A DNA stretch of 46,795 nt, from contig CAIOZA010000053.1 of the NCBI GenBank assembly GCA_903862655.1, positions 1-46,795 on the forward strand. Direction: 5' to 3'. The notes under the pieces were generated by a model that searched no databases, was not told the DNA's origin, and worked only from the letters and a program-made list of their open reading frames with translations. Numbering within the stretch: position 1 is the stretch's first letter; each line of letters begins with the position of its first letter. Made by a program: the position numbers and the translations under genes. The stretch comes from an uncultured Ignavibacteria bacterium. GTDB taxonomy: Bacteria > Bacteroidota > Ignavibacteria > Kapaibacteriales > UBA2268. This document shows, one piece after another, positions 15,015-25,003 of this stretch.

Positions 15015-16898
15015 ATGAGGAAGTTCCTGACTTTAGCCTTGATGCTAAGCCTGTCTTTAATCCCATTAAGCTTGTTGTCGCAGGAAAAGGATTTAAAAGT
15101 TCCAATGGCTATTGGCTTTTATGGAGGTATTAATTTTAATATGCACACACCTGCATTTACTATTAATGCTACAAAATTTGACATTAATAAAACGGGATTT
15201 GGCGGAGCAATCGGTGGAATATTCAACTATCCATTGAACAACACATTTGTCTTTTCGGGTAGATTGGGTTATAATCCAATTGGAACCACACTTTCGAAAT
15301 TATATAATAACAACACTTTCGAGCTAGATGCATCACTTCCTTATATTGAGCTGGCTCCGGTTTTTCAGTTCCATAATCTTTTCCCGGTAAAGCCACTTTA
15401 TTTGTTGGCAGGCCTGGAATTTGGAATACCCGTCAGCACATCAGCAGTTTTGGATTCAGTCGGTATTAAACAGGATATTGAAACTAATCCCAATTTACGT
15501 GCTGCACTTGTATTGGGAGCAGGTTATGTTTTGAAAGCCTCCAAATCTGTTTGGATAACACCGGAACTATCGTACAGAATACCTTTCGCAAATGTGTCAT
15601 CCAATGCTCAATTAAGTAAATGGTCAGTATCGCAGCTGAGATTAGGTTTGAACATCACATTCAGCCTTGCAAAAGACGAAGCTGAGCCACCGCCGCCCGA
15701 TGTATCGGATTTGAAGGTGGGATTCAAGGAAATAAGATCTTTCGATGCAGAAGGCAAACCGAAACCTGTAGAGTCAGTCAGACTCGAAGACGTTCAATAT
15801 ACTGAACTTTTCCCGTTTGTTCCTTATGTATTCTGCGATGAGAATCAGCCTGAGCCAAGAAAAGATGATCAGGTAATGATCGGCAAAACTGAAAGCGGCG
15901 AATTCAATATTCAAAGGCTTGAACCGGATGCTGTTAAGATTAACCACAGCACACTGGACATAATCGGCATAAGAATGAAGCAGAATCCTTCTGCAGAAAT
16001 AACAATTACCGGAACAAACGACAGCAAGAAAGAGAAGAACGATAAAGAGCTTGCATTGAAACGTGCCGAATTCGCAAAGAATTATCTTATAGAAAATTAT
16101 GGAATAAATCCTGAACTTATAAACGTTCGCGGAAGCGGACTCCCAACCAAACCATCTGCTTTGTCAGTGGATGACGGCGTTGCTGAGAACAGAAGAATTG
16201 AGTTTACAAGCTCAAACCCCGTTTTGTTCAAACCGATTCTGATTCAGGGCGACAATCAGAGAATAGCCGATCCCGGATTGATTGAGTTTATTCCATCGAT
16301 TCAGACAAAGGATTCGATTGTGAACTGGCAGATGGAAATCTCTCAGGCTGACAAGGTGCTTCGTCTCAATCAGGGAACAGGTATGCCTAATGCTCTTCAG
16401 TGGGGCATTCATCCGAACGAGCTGACTAACAAGCAGATTCCTATTGACTATAAGCTGACAGCCAGGACAGCCAAAGGTTATGAGGGAACATATACCGGAA
16501 GTATTCCTATCGAATATTTCTCATCGACAAGAAAGAAATCAGAAGATTTACCAGATAAAACTGTATCGAAATTCAGTTTGATTCTTTTCGATTTTGACAA
16601 ATATGATGTTTCGAAATCAGATCAGGAAATAATCGATAATTACATTCTGCCGGCGATTAAGTTCAATTCAACCATTAAAGTTTATGGTTACTCTGACAGA
16701 ATAGGAGATGAAGTTTACAATCAGACACTATCCACAAAGCGCGCCCAGACTGTTGCTGATATAATCACATCCAAGATGAAGGATGTCAAGATCAATGTAT
16801 ATGGCGTAGGCGAGAATGTCCCGATCTTCAACAATGAATCACCAGTAGGCAGACAGTTATCGCGTACAGTTCAGGTTCACGTAATAACACCCAAATAA
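15015..16898 (+). CDS. OmpA-family outer membrane protein with two OmpA-like domains
   Basis: 627 residues. Residues 1-22 are a signal peptide ending LLSQ. Residues about 25-215 form an outer-membrane beta-barrel of the PorT-like type, with strands such as GGAIGGIFNYPL and a final LRLGLNITF. Two OmpA-like peptidoglycan-binding regions follow: a first (about 310-395) with ALKRAEFAKNYLIENYGI and an ENRRIEF end, and a second (about 515-627) beginning LILFDFDKYDVSKSDQEII and ending with SRTVQVHVI. It should anchor the outer membrane to the cell wall. The two domains on one barrel are unusual in length (OmpA itself is about 350 residues). A strong terminator follows. Confidence 0.85.
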   Translation: MRKFLTLALMLSLSLIPLSLLSQEKDLKVPMAIGFYGGINFNMHTPAFTINATKFDINKTGFGGAIGGIFNYPLNNTFVFSGRLGYNPIGTTLSKLYNNNTFELDASLPYIELAPVFQFHNLFPVKPLYLLAGLEFGIPVSTSAVLDSVGIKQDIETNPNLRAALVLGAGYVLKASKSVWITPELSYRIPFANVSSNAQLSKWSVSQLRLGLNITFSLAKDEAEPPPPDVSDLKVGFKEIRSFDAEGKPKPVESVRLEDVQYTELFPFVPYVFCDENQPEPRKDDQVMIGKTESGEFNIQRLEPDAVKINHSTLDIIGIRMKQNPSAEITITGTNDSKKEKNDKELALKRAEFAKNYLIENYGINPELINVRGSGLPTKPSALSVDDGVAENRRIEFTSSNPVLFKPILIQGDNQRIADPGLIEFIPSIQTKDSIVNWQMEISQADKVLRLNQGTGMPNALQWGIHPNELTNKQIPIDYKLTARTAKGYEGTYTGSIPIEYFSSTRKKSEDLPDKTVSKFSLILFDFDKYDVSKSDQEIIDNYILPAIKFNSTIKVYGYSDRIGDEVYNQTLSTKRAQTVADIITSKMKDVKINVYGVGENVPIFNNESPVGRQLSRTVQVHVITPK

Positions 16899-16922
16899 GG
16901 ATAGTAAATACCAGATTATACC

Positions 16923-16959
16923 AAAGGCTGTCTCATACAAGGACAGCCTTTATTTTTTG
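16923..16959 (+). terminator. Rho-independent terminator after the OmpA-family gene
   Basis: AAGGCTGTC (16924-16932) pairs with GACAGCCTT (16942-16950), loop of 9 nt, followed by TATTTTTT. The stem core GGCTGTC/GACAGCC recurs in the terminator at 35523-35560. Confidence 0.85.
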
Positions 16960-16993
16960 ATCGTTTTTCCATTCAAGCGATGAGAAGTATTTT

Positions 16994-19900
16994 CTATTTC
17001 ATCAAAACAATCTGCCTGACCAAAGGATGCCTTCCATCAACGCTGAGGCATAAATTGTACACTCCCGATGTCAGATTATTTGTATTGAATGTAAGCATAT
17101 CTGCCTGATTGATCGTAAGCTGTTTGTCGTAAAGATCGCTGATGTTCCGGCCCAGCATATCGGTTAATGTTATCTTCAGGTTGCCTTCCATTCCAAGCAT
17201 CTTGAAGGATACCGTTCCGAAATCTGAAATTGGATTGGGATAGATTTTCACTTCCAGAAGCTCGTTTGTCGCAGTTGTTATTGTCTCGTCAACTCCGACC
17301 TGAATATTGAATCCTGCAACTTTATAAATATTACCCGAAAAGTCTGTAACCCAGAAATTCTCGTCTCTTCCATCATAGTCAATACCTCGTGCATTGATTA
17401 TTCCGTCAAGACTTTCGAGATTTAGTCTGCTGACTTCTTTCGAAAGATTGTTTTTGTCAATTTTTTGAATATAGGCATCGTCAAGAGGACCTGCATTCGG
17501 GAAGAATGTACAAACCTGATATACATACTGCTGACCATCATAGGCTAGCCCACGAGGACCGTAGGTAATCTGGCATGAATTATTAATAGTCTTCTCAGTC
17601 GCTCCTGTAGCTGGATTAACAACAAAGAAATTCTTATTGCTATACGAATCCTTTTTATCTCTGTCCCCGACGATCAGCTTGCCGTCAACAAATTCCAAAC
17701 CAATTGGGTAAACATCGGCAGGACTTTTGAATTCGTTAAGTACAAGCCCATTTGTGTCAACTGTGAATATAACACCACCACCTTGAGCGATTGTACCCAT
17801 CCTGTGAATATACATTATCCCTTTGTCTTTGTCGAAAGCTATATCAGTAAACAAACTATCCCCGGGAAGTTTGAACTCTTTTTCCTTGAGGTAAGTTTTT
17901 GCATTAAGTTTAGCAATGATATTTGAATAGAAACTTGTTGTCCAGAGCCCGTCTTTGCCATCCCATGCTAAACCGTAAAGAACATAGTTCACACCACCCA
18001 TTGTCATAATCGAACCAGATGCAACCTGGAAGATAGTGAAGGAGTTTGATATTCTCACCTGTGAAAGATCAGTCAATGAACTTACTCGCACTCTTGCATG
18101 GAAAGTAGGCAGATTGGGAACAGACCAGTTGATTGAAGTTCCCTGAACATTGTTAGCTATCGGATTCCAATTAACACCATCATTGACAGAGTATTCAACC
18201 TTAACAGGAGAAGTGAATCCATACCAGGTGATGACTTGATTAGTTGTACTGGTGTAGAGCTCGCCCCCGGCTGGAGTATTGATTTCAGGAGAAGTAATCT
18301 TTTCAACAGTAACAGGAACTTCCCAGATAGATCTGCCATGAGTAGCAACTCTAAGATACTGCGTCGTCTGTCCCATATAATATTTGTTAAAAGCCAAATC
18401 AGTTGCGGGAGCACGGGCTAATCCCCTACCATAAGGGAACCATGAATCGCCGCCATCAAATGTGGCGAATACACCAATGTCGGTAGCTATGAAAATCATA
18501 TTCCCATTGTCGGGATGAATCTCGATAGCATTTACCGGAATGTCAGGCAAGCCATTACTGATGCTGAACCAACTTTTGCCATAGTTTGTAGTTTTGTAAA
18601 CATGAGGAGTGCCAAAACCGGAATATACAATGAAAGCCGATGCCGGATCTTCATTAGAACACGCCATATCCTTGACCCAACGGTTAACAAGACCGTTATC
18701 GGTAACATTAGCCCAGGTTTCTCCAACATCGCGGGAAACTACTACTTCCCCATTTGATGTACCGGCATAAAGAGCGTTCTCATCTGCTACCGACATAGCA
18801 ATTGCTGTGAATCTACCCTGGGTGATGCCTGTAGGTAGAGCAGTCCATTGGTCGCCTCCACCATAAGATGCGTAAAGCTTGGTTCTGCCGTGCATCAGAA
18901 CATCCGGTAGTGTAGGATGCTGAACAAATGGTGGATCCCAAACCCCATCGGCTGTGTTTAGTCCTTGAGTCAGATATTGAAAATTGCCACTTTTTACGTC
19001 ATATTTGTATGGAGTAATTCGCCCGCCAGGGGTGGATGCACCATAAATTACCGAAGAATTACTAATATCAACAATAGTTCTGAATCCATCGCCTCCGACA
19101 ACGACATTCCAACCTAATGCGTTCATAATACCGACGGTACCATTATCCTGGGTGCCACCATAATTAATTTTCTCCGCAGAAGGATCGATTCCAATTGAAT
19201 AGAATTGAGTAACCTGAAGATTATTGTTAATTGCTGTCCAGTTTTGGCCTACATCGCTGGTTGAATAGACTCCGCCATCATTTCCAACGTAAACAACATT
19301 AGGATTACCAAGGAAAAATGTTGCACAATGCTGATCAACATGCATTTTGGAATTACTTGTATAGCCGTTTGTGATATTCTCAAATTCAATACCATTGATT
19401 GTCCGCCATATATCAATTCCACCGGCTAATACAACATCAGAACGTTTGGGATGAATGGCTATATAATTGTCGTAAAATCCCTGATTATTGAAGAAGGCAG
19501 CATCTCCCTTGTAGATGTTACCCCAATTTACGCCCAGATTTGTTGTTTTGTAAATATATCCAAGACCATTTGTTTCAACCAATGCATAAGCAATTTTAGG
19601 ATCAGACGGTGCAATCTGAACAGAGATTCTTCCAAGTCCGGCTTCAAATCCATCATTCCTTAGTGTCCAGCTGATACCACCATTTTTTGTACAATAAACT
19701 CCTTCGCCGCTAACTCCTATCAGGACTTCATTTTCGTCATTTGGATTTATTGAAACATCAGTTACGTTTTTATCACTCATCTTTTCCCATGTTACACCAG
19801 CATCCTGAGAACGGTATAACCCTTTTCCGCGTCTGACTGCACCTGCGTAAATAAGGTTTGAGTTTTTTGGATGAACTATGACTTTAGAAAAGGCTCCGAC

Positions 19901-20443
19901 AAAACTGAGACCAATCAGTTTCCATGTGTTTCCGCTATTTGTGGTTTTGTATATACCAGAACCCAGATAGGCAGTAGAGCTGTTAACAGCTTCTCCGGTT
20001 CCTGCATAAATAATGGCAGTATTCTCTGGATCCATAGACAGAGAACCAAAAGCAATGGCATTCTCGAAATCAAATATTGGATCCCATTTCTGACCTCCAT
20101 TGACTGTCTTCCAGATTCCTCCTGCTGCAGCACCGGCATAAGCAGTATCGGAGTTAGTAGGATGGATTACTATTGATTTAATTCTACCGCCAATGTCAAA
20201 CGGACCAATGTTTGTCCATTCTGGCTGAAGAGCCAGCTGCATTGCAGGGGAATTCTTTTCGTGCATAATACTTTCCATTTGCTGGAATGCTTTAACCCTG
20301 GCATTGTCGGGGATGTATCCTTTAGGATATTCCCTTTCTTTGGCAAACTCCTCGAATCTGCGGGAAGGATTGTCCTTTTCATCTTCTTTAGCCCAAATTG
20401 AGACAGAAGAGATTAGCAGCAAAATTATAAGCAATTTTTTCAT
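16994..20443 (-). CDS. Very large T9SS-secreted beta-propeller (VPS10/BNR-like) protein
   Basis: 1149 residues from the preferred ATG at 20441-20443, which has a good AAGGA ribosome site and begins directly with the signal peptide MKKLLIILLLISSVSIWA. An in-frame ATG 39 bp upstream would add 13 residues. Residues about 60-700 are sortilin/VPS10-type BNR propeller repeats (GGIWKTVNGGQKW, GIYKTTNSGNTW, VYKTTNYGKSW, GVFATFDGGDSW) ending THGRSIWEVPV. A fibronectin-like segment follows (about 715-800), then a second propeller of NHL/SMP-30 style (about 805-1055, LVWDGK and YDGRDENFW-type repeats). The last 83 residues are a T9SS type A sorting domain (IYPNPISDFG to IVLMK) without repeat inserts. 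No catalytic motif is evident; a surface-binding role is likely. Confidence 0.85.
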   Translation of the reverse strand: MKKLLIILLLISSVSIWAKEDEKDNPSRRFEEFAKEREYPKGYIPDNARVKAFQQMESIMHEKNSPAMQLALQPEWTNIGPFDIGGRIKSIVIHPTNSDTAYAGAAAGGIWKTVNGGQKWDPIFDFENAIAFGSLSMDPENTAIIYAGTGEAVNSSTAYLGSGIYKTTNSGNTWKLIGLSFVGAFSKVIVHPKNSNLIYAGAVRRGKGLYRSQDAGVTWEKMSDKNVTDVSINPNDENEVLIGVSGEGVYCTKNGGISWTLRNDGFEAGLGRISVQIAPSDPKIAYALVETNGLGYIYKTTNLGVNWGNIYKGDAAFFNNQGFYDNYIAIHPKRSDVVLAGGIDIWRTINGIEFENITNGYTSNSKMHVDQHCATFFLGNPNVVYVGNDGGVYSTSDVGQNWTAINNNLQVTQFYSIGIDPSAEKINYGGTQDNGTVGIMNALGWNVVVGGDGFRTIVDISNSSVIYGASTPGGRITPYKYDVKSGNFQYLTQGLNTADGVWDPPFVQHPTLPDVLMHGRTKLYASYGGGDQWTALPTGITQGRFTAIAMSVADENALYAGTSNGEVVVSRDVGETWANVTDNGLVNRWVKDMACSNEDPASAFIVYSGFGTPHVYKTTNYGKSWFSISNGLPDIPVNAIEIHPDNGNMIFIATDIGVFATFDGGDSWFPYGRGLARAPATDLAFNKYYMGQTTQYLRVATHGRSIWEVPVTVEKITSPEINTPAGGELYTSTTNQVITWYGFTSPVKVEYSVNDGVNWNPIANNVQGTSINWSVPNLPTFHARVRVSSLTDLSQVRISNSFTIFQVASGSIMTMGGVNYVLYGLAWDGKDGLWTTSFYSNIIAKLNAKTYLKEKEFKLPGDSLFTDIAFDKDKGIMYIHRMGTIAQGGGVIFTVDTNGLVLNEFKSPADVYPIGLEFVDGKLIVGDRDKKDSYSNKNFFVVNPATGATEKTINNSCQITYGPRGLAYDGQQYVYQVCTFFPNAGPLDDAYIQKIDKNNLSKEVSRLNLESLDGIINARGIDYDGRDENFWVTDFSGNIYKVAGFNIQVGVDETITTATNELLEVKIYPNPISDFGTVSFKMLGMEGNLKITLTDMLGRNISDLYDKQLTINQADMLTFNTNNLTSGVYNLCLSVDGRHPLVRQIVLMK

Positions 20444-20558
20444 AACATCCTTCATTCTATAATTTATATTCAATTTTTTCATTTTTTATTCTCAAGATTT
20501 CAAAATATATATATATTTTCGTAGTTACTATAAAATTATTATAAAATTATAACTAAAA

Positions 20559-21464
20559 ATGACAAAAAACAAAAGCAATAGTGAAATTGCTTTCAATAAG
20601 TTGCTTTCACTGCTAATATCACCCAATAGTGGTGATAAACTCGTTTTTGATTCTGATACTAAAACACTTAAGGACACAAAAGGTTACAAATATTCCGTAG
20701 AAAGTTTCATTCCAATACTTTTAACAAAAAATAGTGAATCATTGAATTTCGATTATCTTGAACATTACAAAACTGATTCGGAGCTTTTCGACTATTTTGA
20801 GGAAAGAACCGGCGGCACTCTTCACGATGAACTGAGGGTCCGCCAATATATTCTTAGCAGGATTGATTCAAACATCAAATCCATTCTCGATGTTGGATGC
20901 GGCAGAGCCTGGCTTGCAGGGGAATTATCAGTGAATGGGGTTTTCGTTTGCTCGCTGGATGCTTCACTTACAAATCCGGCAAAGGCTGTTGAATTGTACC
21001 CGAATGAGAATCACGCCGGCTTAGTTGCTGATGCATTAAATCTTCCGTTTACAGAAAATTCATTTGATTCAATCGTTGCCTCTGAAATTATTGAACACAT
21101 AGTAGAACCTCAGAAATTTGTAAATGAATTGATGAGATGTCTTAAACCGGGTGGTAAGCTAATAATAACGACGCCTTACAAGGAGGTCTTAAGATATTCA
21201 CTTTGCATTCACTGCAACAAAATGACACCTGTTAATGCTCATCTTCACACGTTTGATGAAAATAAATTAATGAATTTATATAAAACAGATTCCGGATTAT
21301 GTAAATGGTCGACATTCGGGAATAAAGCTTTGCTACACCTGAGAACACATGTAATTTTGAAATATCTGCCATTTTCTCTCTGGAAAGCTGTGGATTCATT
21401 TATTAGTTTGTTTATTAATAAGCAGGCTCACATCATAGCCGAATTCACAAAGGATAAAGCCTGA
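20559..21464 (+). CDS. SAM-dependent methyltransferase with Trm112-like N-terminus
   Basis: 301 residues. The N-terminal 55 residues (SPNSGDKLVF, then YSVESFIPILL) resemble a Trm112/YcaR-like module but lack its zinc cysteines. A class I methyltransferase domain follows: motif I ILDVGCGRAWLA (109-120), an acidic end of strand 2 (SLDAS), ADALNLPF and VASEIIEHI, and post-motif LKPGGKLIITTPYKE. This is the Methyltransf_11 type often found with glycosyltransferases that build surface polymers. Its TGA stop overlaps the ATG of the next gene by one base, so both are translationally coupled. Substrate unknown. Confidence 0.85.
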   Translation: MTKNKSNSEIAFNKLLSLLISPNSGDKLVFDSDTKTLKDTKGYKYSVESFIPILLTKNSESLNFDYLEHYKTDSELFDYFEERTGGTLHDELRVRQYILSRIDSNIKSILDVGCGRAWLAGELSVNGVFVCSLDASLTNPAKAVELYPNENHAGLVADALNLPFTENSFDSIVASEIIEHIVEPQKFVNELMRCLKPGGKLIITTPYKEVLRYSLCIHCNKMTPVNAHLHTFDENKLMNLYKTDSGLCKWSTFGNKALLHLRTHVILKYLPFSLWKAVDSFISLFINKQAHIIAEFTKDKA

Positions 21465-23221
21465 TGAACAAGTACACAGCAAGACATACGGCAATCTCGA
21501 TAATATTTTTCTTTTCTTTCATCCTGTTTATCAAGCTGGACATGGGCGAAGTCCAGCCATGGGACGAAGGTTTGTTCGCTGTCAGAGCACAAAGCATCAA
21601 TAAATATAATGCTTATTGGGATCAGACTCAGTATTCTATCGGTGGGCTTTACTCAGCCACTTATCCACCCTTAACCGTATGGGCAATGGCATTGAATATG
21701 CGGATTTTCGGTGAAAGGCTGATAGCGATTAGATTATTATCTGCTTTATGCGGTTCAATATCTCTTATATTTATATTTCTTCTGGCAAGGAGGCTGATGA
21801 ACAGCGACCTTGCCTTGCTTTCAATAATTGCTCTGGCTGTAACGGGTTCGTGGAATTACTATGCGCGGCAGGGTATGACCGACATTCCTCTGGTTGCATT
21901 CATACTGATCTCTTTGTGGGCAATGCTGAAGCTGCTGGAATCCGAAAGAAAGTATCAAACATTAATCTGGACATTGATTTTGGCTCTTGCATTCGGAGCA
22001 GCATTAATGACCAAGATTGTAATATCCTTTTTGCCGCTTCTATTCATTGCGGTAGCTCTGTTCCGAAAAGAATTTAAACGCTTCAGATTCCCGCTGATAT
22101 TAGCGTCTGTCCTCGGCATCGGAATAGCTCTTCCATGGCATATTTACATGATCAAAACTCACGGATATGAATTCTACCGAGCTTTCTTTGCACCACATAT
22201 TTACTCAAGTGTTGAAAGCAACAGTCCAATTCTTGGATTATTCTACTATCTGAATCAGATGATAGTAGCTAATCCTTTTTTACTTTTAGGACTTATATTC
22301 ATACCATTATATTATTGGAAATTCCGTCCAAAAATTGATATCAATGCAGATGAAGCAATAAACGATAAAATAGAAAGAAAAATTCAAATCAAAGCTTTCC
22401 TGACCGAAGTTCTTGTGATATGGCTGGGGCTTGGGTTTGTAATATTTTCAATTGCTCAGACCAAACTTCCTCATTATCTTTTATATTTGATTCCACCTGC
22501 TATCCTACTTGCAGGAAAATATATAAGGGAAAGCGAGAAATCAACAATAAATGCACGGTTGAGGTGGTTCATTCTGTCATTTTTAGTCATTTCGATTTTT
22601 TGGGCATTCAATTATGACCTGCGGCAAGGAATCAAAAATTTGCTCACATTCAGAGAGTTCCAATTCCAGGCATTTGTGTTTATCTTGATAGCGGTGGCTT
22701 TGGTCGGATATGGCATAAGAGCCGGAAGTTCTAATCTCAATAATCTCTTAGCCGTTTTTTCCCGAAAACTTTTTTTTCTATTCCTCATTTTCCTTGTGAT
22801 CAGATTGGTTCTCTCTAATTCACTTTATCCGCCTGGTAATACATTCGGGGCAGCAATAACAGCGGATAATATTCAGAAATTCAGGAAGCACACATTTGTT
22901 TATGTGTATCATAGGCACAACGCCAGTGATTCTCTGAATCCACAATTAGCTTGGTACACAAAAGGATGGAGTAGCGGACAGATGAAAGGACACAAAATAC
23001 TGAATGTGCCGTTGCCGAAAAATTTGGTAAATTTACAGACAATAGCTTCTACCGATATATTATCTAATTTGATGCTCATATATCAGATACCAGAGGATTT
23101 CGCTCTGGCTCACACAGTCATTCGAGAAATCAGCGAAGTAAGACCTATGATCAGAAGAACATCTGATTATGCAATTTTTGGTGCAGTACATAATTACAGA
23201 AAACCCGGTAAGCCGGTTTAG
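21464..23221 (+). CDS. GT39/ArnT-like membrane glycosyltransferase
   Basis: 585 residues with about 11-12 transmembrane segments. The first periplasmic loop has DMGEVQPWDEGLFAVRAQS (about 26-44), where the acidic pair before LFA is the GT39 catalytic/metal motif (compare DE in ArnT), and GLYSATYPPLTVWAMA continues the family pattern. It probably transfers a sugar from a polyprenyl-phosphate donor to a lipid or protein on the outer side of the inner membrane. It overlaps the upstream methyltransferase by one base (TGATG), suggesting a joint role in surface glycoconjugate synthesis. Confidence 0.85.
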   Translation: MNKYTARHTAISIIFFFSFILFIKLDMGEVQPWDEGLFAVRAQSINKYNAYWDQTQYSIGGLYSATYPPLTVWAMALNMRIFGERLIAIRLLSALCGSISLIFIFLLARRLMNSDLALLSIIALAVTGSWNYYARQGMTDIPLVAFILISLWAMLKLLESERKYQTLIWTLILALAFGAALMTKIVISFLPLLFIAVALFRKEFKRFRFPLILASVLGIGIALPWHIYMIKTHGYEFYRAFFAPHIYSSVESNSPILGLFYYLNQMIVANPFLLLGLIFIPLYYWKFRPKIDINADEAINDKIERKIQIKAFLTEVLVIWLGLGFVIFSIAQTKLPHYLLYLIPPAILLAGKYIRESEKSTINARLRWFILSFLVISIFWAFNYDLRQGIKNLLTFREFQFQAFVFILIAVALVGYGIRAGSSNLNNLLAVFSRKLFFLFLIFLVIRLVLSNSLYPPGNTFGAAITADNIQKFRKHTFVYVYHRHNASDSLNPQLAWYTKGWSSGQMKGHKILNVPLPKNLVNLQTIASTDILSNLMLIYQIPEDFALAHTVIREISEVRPMIRRTSDYAIFGAVHNYRKPGKPV

Positions 23222-23243
23222 TAAGACAATTACAGGAATTAAT

Positions 23244-24881
23244 ATGAAAAAATTTAGCACATTACTTTTCGTGATAATCATAGGATCTCTTGCTTCCTAC
23301 TCCCAGTATATTGACCCAGACACAGTCAGGATACATTTGATTACACCGAGAGAGGCGGTCTATCTTCAGTCTAAATATGTCCAGCCGGAAACTTTTTATC
23401 CGGAAATATCGGCTAAAGCTATGGATATCGACAAGAAAGAGCATCTTCGGGCAGCTGAATTAGCAATCAGACTAAAGAAGATAATGGATGCAAAATCTTT
23501 GATACTTAATATCGCTAAAATTCCCAACGATACCCTTGTTATGGATTCATCATCTGGAAGGTATATCTACTATCCTTTCAGGAACGCACCTGAAATTTAT
23601 CTCGAACGAGTTGGATCCAAATGGAAGTATTCCAGATCTACATGTGATCAGATTGATATAATATACGACAAATTATACCTTTTTCACTTGAACCATTTTG
23701 TCGAGGATTTGCCTCATTTTTTTAGGGCTAACATTGCATTCGGCATAAATGTTTGGCAGCTTACAGCATTCATTGTTCTACTCACTGCCGGTTTCATTGT
23801 TAAAAAACTCTTCTCTTACCTAGGCAGGTTACTATGCAATAAAATTTTTGGGAGAACTCGTTACAAACTGTTCTTCGAAAATCACATTCTGAAAAATGTT
23901 AATACACTTTCTACAATCCTTGGTTTGGTACTGATCTATATTTTGCTGCCCAACATTGAGCTTCCCGTTAAGATTAATTTTGTCCTCAGTATTGTTTTCA
24001 AAGGCTTGATACCGCTATTTGCAACGATAATCATGTTCAGGATGGCTGACTATATCTCCGAAAGAATCCAGCGCAAACGACTCGAAAAGCAAAATAAAGT
24101 TCACGAGAATTTTCTTCCATTTCTAAGAACTACTTTCAAGGTAGTGATTGTTACAATAGGACTATTATTTATTCTTGTCAGCCTTGGAGTTGAAATATTA
24201 CCTCTGATAGCCGGTCTTTCAATTGGTGGTATCGCCATAGCTCTTGCTGCGCAGGAAACGATTAAGAATATTTTCGGATCGATAACTGTGTTCACTGACA
24301 GACCGTTTGATGTCGGTGACTGGATTATCTTCCAGGGTGGCGAAGGCACAGTAGAAGAAATTGGTGTTCGCTCTACCCGCATCCGTTCATTCAATAACTC
24401 GATAATTTCTGTTCCCAACGGCAAGCTGATGGACATGACGATCGACAACATGGGCAGACGGCTCTACAGACGATATGCACTCAATCTGGAGGTTGATGTT
24501 AATACACCGGTTGAGCTACTTGAAACTTTCATTGAAGGACTGCGGGTTCTGATCCTACAGCATCCAATCACACGAAACGATCTGTACTATGTATATCTGG
24601 TCAACATGACTTCTGCATATTTTCAGATTCTCGTGCAGACTTACTTTGTTTCAGAAGATATGGATGGAGAATACAAAGCAAAGCAAATTTTTCTGACTGA
24701 TATTATTAAACTTGCCCGTGAACTTGGGATACGCTTTGCTCTGCCGGCACAATCGCTGCAATTACACAAAGCAGAACCAGAGCCGGAGTTCATCCCTGCT
24801 GATCCAAAAGAATACAAAAGGAAGCTGGATCATTTCTTCGAATCCCGCAAAGCAGACTCTGGAAGCGAAGTAATTGAGTAG
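23244..24881 (+). CDS. MscS-family mechanosensitive ion channel
   Basis: 545 residues from ATG at 23244, chosen because AGGA lies six bases upstream and the protein then begins with a proper signal peptide (MKKFSTLLFVIIIGSLASYS). An ATG 75 bp upstream would overlap the previous gene by 53 bp. A periplasmic region (about 20-165) precedes four or five transmembrane helices. The pore helix and beta domain are canonical: GLSIGGIAIALAAQETIKNI, FGSITVFTDRPFDVGDWI, then GTVEEIGVRSTRIRSFNNS and VPNGKLMDMTIDN. The C-terminal alpha/beta domain follows and the tail is charged. It should release solutes on hypoosmotic shock. Confidence 0.93.
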   Translation: MKKFSTLLFVIIIGSLASYSQYIDPDTVRIHLITPREAVYLQSKYVQPETFYPEISAKAMDIDKKEHLRAAELAIRLKKIMDAKSLILNIAKIPNDTLVMDSSSGRYIYYPFRNAPEIYLERVGSKWKYSRSTCDQIDIIYDKLYLFHLNHFVEDLPHFFRANIAFGINVWQLTAFIVLLTAGFIVKKLFSYLGRLLCNKIFGRTRYKLFFENHILKNVNTLSTILGLVLIYILLPNIELPVKINFVLSIVFKGLIPLFATIIMFRMADYISERIQRKRLEKQNKVHENFLPFLRTTFKVVIVTIGLLFILVSLGVEILPLIAGLSIGGIAIALAAQETIKNIFGSITVFTDRPFDVGDWIIFQGGEGTVEEIGVRSTRIRSFNNSIISVPNGKLMDMTIDNMGRRLYRRYALNLEVDVNTPVELLETFIEGLRVLILQHPITRNDLYYVYLVNMTSAYFQILVQTYFVSEDMDGEYKAKQIFLTDIIKLARELGIRFALPAQSLQLHKAEPEPEFIPADPKEYKRKLDHFFESRKADSGSEVIE

Positions 24882-25003
24882 GAAGAAATACAGAATTTTT
24901 CTGCTGATTTCAATTATTTTTTGTTTTGTTAGTCTTATAAAATTAGGGTAAATTATTCTTTTGTGAATATACCGAATCAATTAAAATTATAACAGAGTAT
25001 TAA

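Noticed and set aside
18157-18757. Several overlapping 60-85-codon frames on both strands
   Set aside because: All are shadows of the large T9SS propeller gene, which carries continuous repeats in its own frame.
23169-23243. Upstream start for the MscS channel
   Set aside because: It would overlap the glycosyltransferase gene by 53 bp and bury the signal peptide; the ATG at 23244 has a good ribosome site.
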